From: Proteromonas lacertae
Lineage: Eukaryota; Sar; Bigyra; Opalinata; Proteromonadidae
DNA: 64,000 nt
Direction: 5' to 3'
NCBI GenBank assembly: GCA_002245135.1
Contig: NGBS01000584.1
Location: forward strand, 310,001 to 374,000
Of this stretch, positions 58,701-64,000 are shown piece after piece. Each line of letters opens with the position of its first letter. Positions within the stretch are counted from its first letter, which is position 1. The notes below the pieces were generated by a model. That model was not told where the DNA came from. It saw nothing but the letters and a program-made list of their open reading frames with translations, and did no database searches. The position numbers and the translations under genes were made by a program.

Positions 58701-61700
58701 TCATTCACATTTATTTCATATTCATTCTTTTCATAAACTATTGATTTTGGTTTTTCACCAATTTCTAATAATAAATATGTTGTATATTCATATTCATTCC
58801 TTTGAATTATGGTATATTTTGTCAATTTCATTGTCTCTTTTGTTTTACCAACTATCTCACAGTTCTTCGTCATTTTTAAACCATCAGGTAAGGCTATTAA
58901 TAATAATAATATCTTTCATAAATTATACTAGGAATTATTACAACATCACATTTCTTTCCACAAATTTGGGGTTTGATTATTATATCATTCTCTTTCGATT
59001 GCATAATATTCTATATCATCATAATAAACAAAATAATCAGCATTTCCAAAATATAACAATAATTCAGTTTCACAACTACCATAATCATTTGACACACTCA
59101 CTTTGTGTTTTTCATAATATGGTTTGGATGTTGCTTTACCAGATATCATTCCACAATCAGATCGAATTCTTATTCCTTCGGGTAATGGTGGATTAATTGA
59201 AAATGTTAAATTGTTTCCTCCATATTTCAAAGATGTAATAGATATTGGTGAGTTTAAACCAAAGGAATAATATGGTTGAGAATATGAAATTGGATTTGGT
59301 GGATATCCTGTTATTATTTCTATCTCTGTTGATATTCTTCCAAAATAATTATCAAATACAACTGTGTAATGATTATCTCCATTTTCATTTTGGACAATTC
59401 CACTTATTTCTCCTGTTTGTTGATTTAATCTTATTCCAATTGGTAAATCTATTTCAGAATATATCATCTAAAATATACTTGGTTGAATTGAAAACAATCC
59501 ATTAAACTTTAATATTTCATTTTGATCATTTAATAAACTATAATGAAATTCTTTACCACAACCACATTTAAATTTTCCATTGTTTTGATAATTTAAGACT
59601 ATATTTGGTTTTATTCCAACACTTATTTCAACTATTGTAGATATACTGTTTCTTACTCCATTCCAATAAATCACATTATCACATTTATCACATACAACTG
59701 TTGGACTTCCATTGATTATTCCTTCTTCATTTATTGATAATCCAGCAGGTAATTCTAGAATATTATATATATTAATATACTTGTCTTTTCCACATCACAT
59801 TTTCCATCACAAGGTATAGGCCAATGGTTTTATTTCTTTTATGGCTTCATTCTGTGATTAAATAATTACATCTTTCATCATATTTAAATTCTTTCACCAT
59901 ATATTCATCTATACAAATAAATAGATAATAATAATAATGATAATAATACGAACATCTAATTTCAATTTTACATCAATTGAACCAAATGAGTTACTACATC
60001 TAACTATGATTTCATAAGTTTTGATTGAATCATAGGTTCTACCATAGATTGAACCATTTAATCCATTAATCATTAAATCACTTGGTAATGATCCATTTAT
60101 TATGTAAAATTTACATTCACAATCATCATACGTTGGATTTATTAGGAAATATCGACTTCGAAATATTAATAAATTCATTCTTTTCACCATATTTGAATAG
60201 TTGTGGAGCTTTACCAATATGAAAATATAATGAAACAGAGGTGTAATGACTATTTCGTTCTTTGTAAGCTATTAATACATTTCGACCTACTTTTGTACCA
60301 TATTCGATTTCTTCACCTTTCTTGTTTTTCATCTTGTTTACTTTCTCACATTTACATATTTCTGTTGGAGTTCCACTAATAATACCTGTCTTATTATCTA
60401 GAGTTAAACCAGATGGTAAATTGTTAGTATAAACTATGAACGAATAATCTCCTTCATTATTCATTTTGGGAATTATTGGATCTATTCTTTCTCCTAATAT
60501 TAACTCATATAGATTTTTCTCATATTGAATAACTGATGATTGTTTATCACTCACTTCAATTGTTACTTCTTCATCAATACATCCTAACACATTTTCACAT
60601 CTCACCTTTAGTTTATATTCTCCAGTACAATAGGTTATTCCACTTAATAATCCATTCCATCTATTTAGAATAAATCCATCAGGTAATTCACCTTCAACTA
60701 CTCTAAATTCACAACATCGACCTTCAAATATTGATGTAAATTCTACATTATCTCCAACAAAACAGCGCAACAAACTATTCTTATATTTGAATGATTTAGG
60801 TTTTTCACCTACAAATAAGGTCAATTTCATACTCTTTACTCCTATATTTGATTGAACTTTTATATCATAATCATCTTCCCATATATAATCACTGGCTATA
60901 CCACATATTGATCCACTGTATTTATCTAATTCTAAACCATTGGGTAATTTTCTATTGCAGCTAACAACATATTTAAATTTATCATTATCATTATCATCAA
61001 CTGTTATTGTTGGTTTTATATTTATTAATTCTCCTATCTTAAATCCATATTTATCTTTCCCATAACTAAATTTAAATGGAGGTTTGATTTCTATATCAAA
61101 TTCATAAATAATTTTGTTAGTTTCTTTGTTTTTAACTGTATAGTGTGTTTTAGGTAATGGTTTGGAAGAAATACCATTTATCACACTGTTGTGATAATTC
61201 AATTCAAATATATCTTTAGGGTAAACTTGGTTCTATTATTAGATTCTTTTTATCTGCAATACTATTAACATTAGGTATTGGAATAGATATTGGTTGATTG
61301 ATCTCATAAAATATATTCTCAGATTTCTTATTCTCTTCAGGAATTATCCATTCTTTTATATTCTTTTCTCCATTTGTTTTGCAATTTATCAATATTTCTT
61401 TAGCTGTACTTTCATATCCATTTGTCATCTTGATTATTAACGAATATTCATTAAAGTATTCTGATAATTTTCCTGATAAACTTCCCGTTTTTTCATTAAT
61501 CTTCAAACCGGGTGGAGTTTCACTAATAATTGAGAATTTTGGATTTTCACAAGAGAATGATGGTCTAATTTCTTTAATCTCTTCTCCCACTTTAAAAGAA
61601 TAATGCTTATGTTTATATTTTAAATACAGGAATGAATGAATATTACATTTCTTTTCTATTAACGTTAAATTCTTTTCTTTCACAATTGTCAAACTAAAGT

Positions 61701-64000
61701 TGGATTTATTAACTTCTTTATCGTTTATAAAAGCAGTAACTGTAAATTGTCCAACGAAGTGTTTTTCAATTTTGTGTATACCATGAATTCTACCTGTAGT
61801 TTTGTTCAATTTTAGTCCATCTGGTAAATCTATTTAGAATATATATATATAATATTATACTTGGACTGATTGAGATAGAAGTGTACAAACCACATTCACT
61901 TGGATATATATTGATATATTTTGAGGATATTACATATTGTGGAAGATAATGTAATGGAATTGTCAAGTCTTTCATTCTTTCTGGAGTTGCATATTTTGAG
62001 AAGAAGATAAAGAATAGTTTAACAGGATTGGATATTTGAGTATCTATATCTTTTATCTCTTCAGAAAAGGTTATTCTCTTTTTATCAACACTTGGTTTAT
62101 CATTAGTCTCTTCTACTTCTCCATAAAGCTTTCTTTTTGTTGCAGCTATTCTGAAATTATGTTCTGATAGTTGAGATACTTTGAAATTATAATTATAACA
62201 ACTATTTTTCATATCATATTTATTCTTGACTACCAATGAATTATTACCAATTATTTTACCACAACCATATAAAAAAGTCAAATTATGATATTTGGATGGG
62301 AATCTAAACTGTGGTGTGACACAAAATCTATAATCACTCATAAATGTAGTATCATTAATATATTTAAAACTATCGTCGTTAATATACTTATCAATGTAAT
62401 TCCATAATAATGGTAAATATTCAATGTTGTTGATTAATCTACACATAAATTCTCTTAGTGCAAATCCTTTCTCTTTAACTGACTTAACATAATCTAAATA
62501 TTTTATCATTCTTTCTTTATCATTACACCATTGACAATATACTATTTCAATCCAAATTTTATCAAAATCAACATTTGTTAATATATCAACATCTTCACTA
62601 TCAACATTATATATACAATATTTTGGTTTTTCATTATCATTTTGACCTTCATTTGAAGATGGTAAAAAGATTACTTCTCCTTCTGCTTCTTGTAAAGGAA
62701 TAGGCAGATTATCAATTTTTTCAAAATATTCCGATAATTCTGATATATTACATCTACTTTTTAAATCAATAACAAGCATTTTGGAGAGTATATTGTTATA
62801 TACTTCAAATTCACCTGTTAATGGTTTAAATTTTAAGTTGTTTATTTTTCTCCTAATTCTATTGATAGAATTTGAATAGAATGGAGATTTGCCACTACAA
62901 CAGTAGTATATTATACAGCCTAATGACCAAATATCACTTTTTATTGTTATTGGTTTGTTTTGAATCATTTCAGGTGAGTAATAACTATAAGAAGTAATAT
63001 CATCATCACTTATTAATGATTCAGACATAAACTTGTATTTATAATAATCTGTTACTATACATTTTCCATCATCTGTAATAAGTATATTTGATGGCTTTAA
63101 ATCACCATGAACTAAATCATGACTAACAAAACATCTTAACACATCAAAAATACTCAGAATAAGCTTGTTTCTTGTCTTAATTCCTGTGAAATGATTCATT
63201 GGATTAACATTTGATAGAGTCTTTTCACAATACGGTGTAATTGTCAAAAAGTATTCACAAGCAGGGTTATATTTTATATATGATTTGCATATATATTCAG
63301 TATTTAGTGATTTAATCTGTTGAATGAAGTCATTAATTATGTCTTCTCTTTGACTAGTTTTTAAGCACTGTATAATAATCTTTTTATTATCATTTTCTTT
63401 TATTGCTGAAACAGTAATTCCACTGTATGGTTCTTTAAGTGGCTTTATATCCTACATTTTACAGTTATAAAAATATACTTCTAATATCAGATCTGGATCA
63501 AGTTTTGTCTATGATAATAAATTAATAGTATTATACATAAAAATAGTTCTTATCATAATCCCAATCAAACATTTTTTAATACTGTCTGATGTTCAGTTAT
63601 CAGTTTCTTTGATTAAACCTAAGAATAATGAATAAAAGCTTTTATGTAAATGAAGATGAATAAATTCGTCATAATATTTCTGTAATATCATCATTACATG
63701 TTTTATTATGAAAATTGAATACTACATGAGAATAAATAAGAAAAAATAAAATAGAGCTTGAGAATTATCAAGCTTATTCCATTTTGATAATTTTAATGGA
63801 TAAAGAGAAATGTAAGGTTGTAGAAGACTTTATAAATGATTTAAAGTCTAAGTTTCCATCACTGGAAGGAAAAGAAAATAAACAGAAAAGAATTAGATTA
63901 CATTTAAGAGTGAAGAAGTATGAAAACATACTTGATGAAATGCGAAACAATCCAGAAGCACCGTTACCTCCAAATTTATTTCCTCCAGATACACCAGAAA

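Overview
The window is nuclear DNA from a strongly AT-rich unicellular eukaryote. Genes are closely packed on both strands. Nearly every multi-exon gene is cut by very short introns (about 22-56 nt, mostly GTAT...TAG), and TAA is the usual stop. The standard genetic code fits: long frames stay open and TAA, TAG and TGA all end genes. The gene set is eukaryotic: Rad50, an ATR/Mec1 kinase, clathrin heavy chain, AIP1/WDR1, GRP170/HYOU1, ESS2/DGCR14, AGC kinases, a Rab GTPase and a 2-oxoglutarate/malate carrier. A class I (Fe-S) fumarase starts with a mitochondrial-type presequence, so the cell has a mitochondrion or a related organelle. I cannot name the lineage.

Layout, 0-32 kb: the 3' end of RAD50; a tiny gene with a split start codon; a 1,890-residue secreted EGF protein built on six repeats of about 240 residues; ESS2; the mitochondrial carrier; a type I membrane protein with sushi/HRM-like cysteine modules; a Na/Pi cotransporter; fumarase; a CENP-B-type DNA-binding protein; an STK32-like kinase; HYOU1; another tiny intron-split gene; an ARA6-like Rab; a very acidic IQ/TQT-repeat scaffold; a TruB pseudouridine synthase with eight introns; and a small zinc-ribbon-like protein.

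Layout, 32-64 kb: a BTB / Ig-like / SPRY protein; a PKA/PKG-like kinase; ATR; a protein with two SET domains; a membrane alpha/beta hydrolase; a signal-peptide-bearing degenerate SET protein; a PP2C phosphatase; clathrin heavy chain; WDR1/AIP1; a protein kinase followed by about twelve He_PIG (putative Ig) repeats; and the first 68 codons of an unidentified gene.

Themes. Rad50 and ATR belong to DNA-damage signalling. The carrier and fumarase fit an organellar dicarboxylate pathway. Clathrin, the myristoylation-type Rab and WDR1 fit endocytosis and actin turnover. Ig-like He_PIG domains are joined to a kinase in one gene and to BTB and SPRY in another, which suggests a family of intracellular scaffolding proteins.

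Two cross-window observations stand out. First, several genes need single-base frame changes, mostly +1. Five are in the kinase/He_PIG gene and others are in ATR, both SET genes and HYOU1. They may be assembly insertions, gene decay or programmed frameshifting. Second, the hexamer GCTTGA (either strand) recurs within about 80 nt upstream of about eight start codons and is a candidate promoter element.
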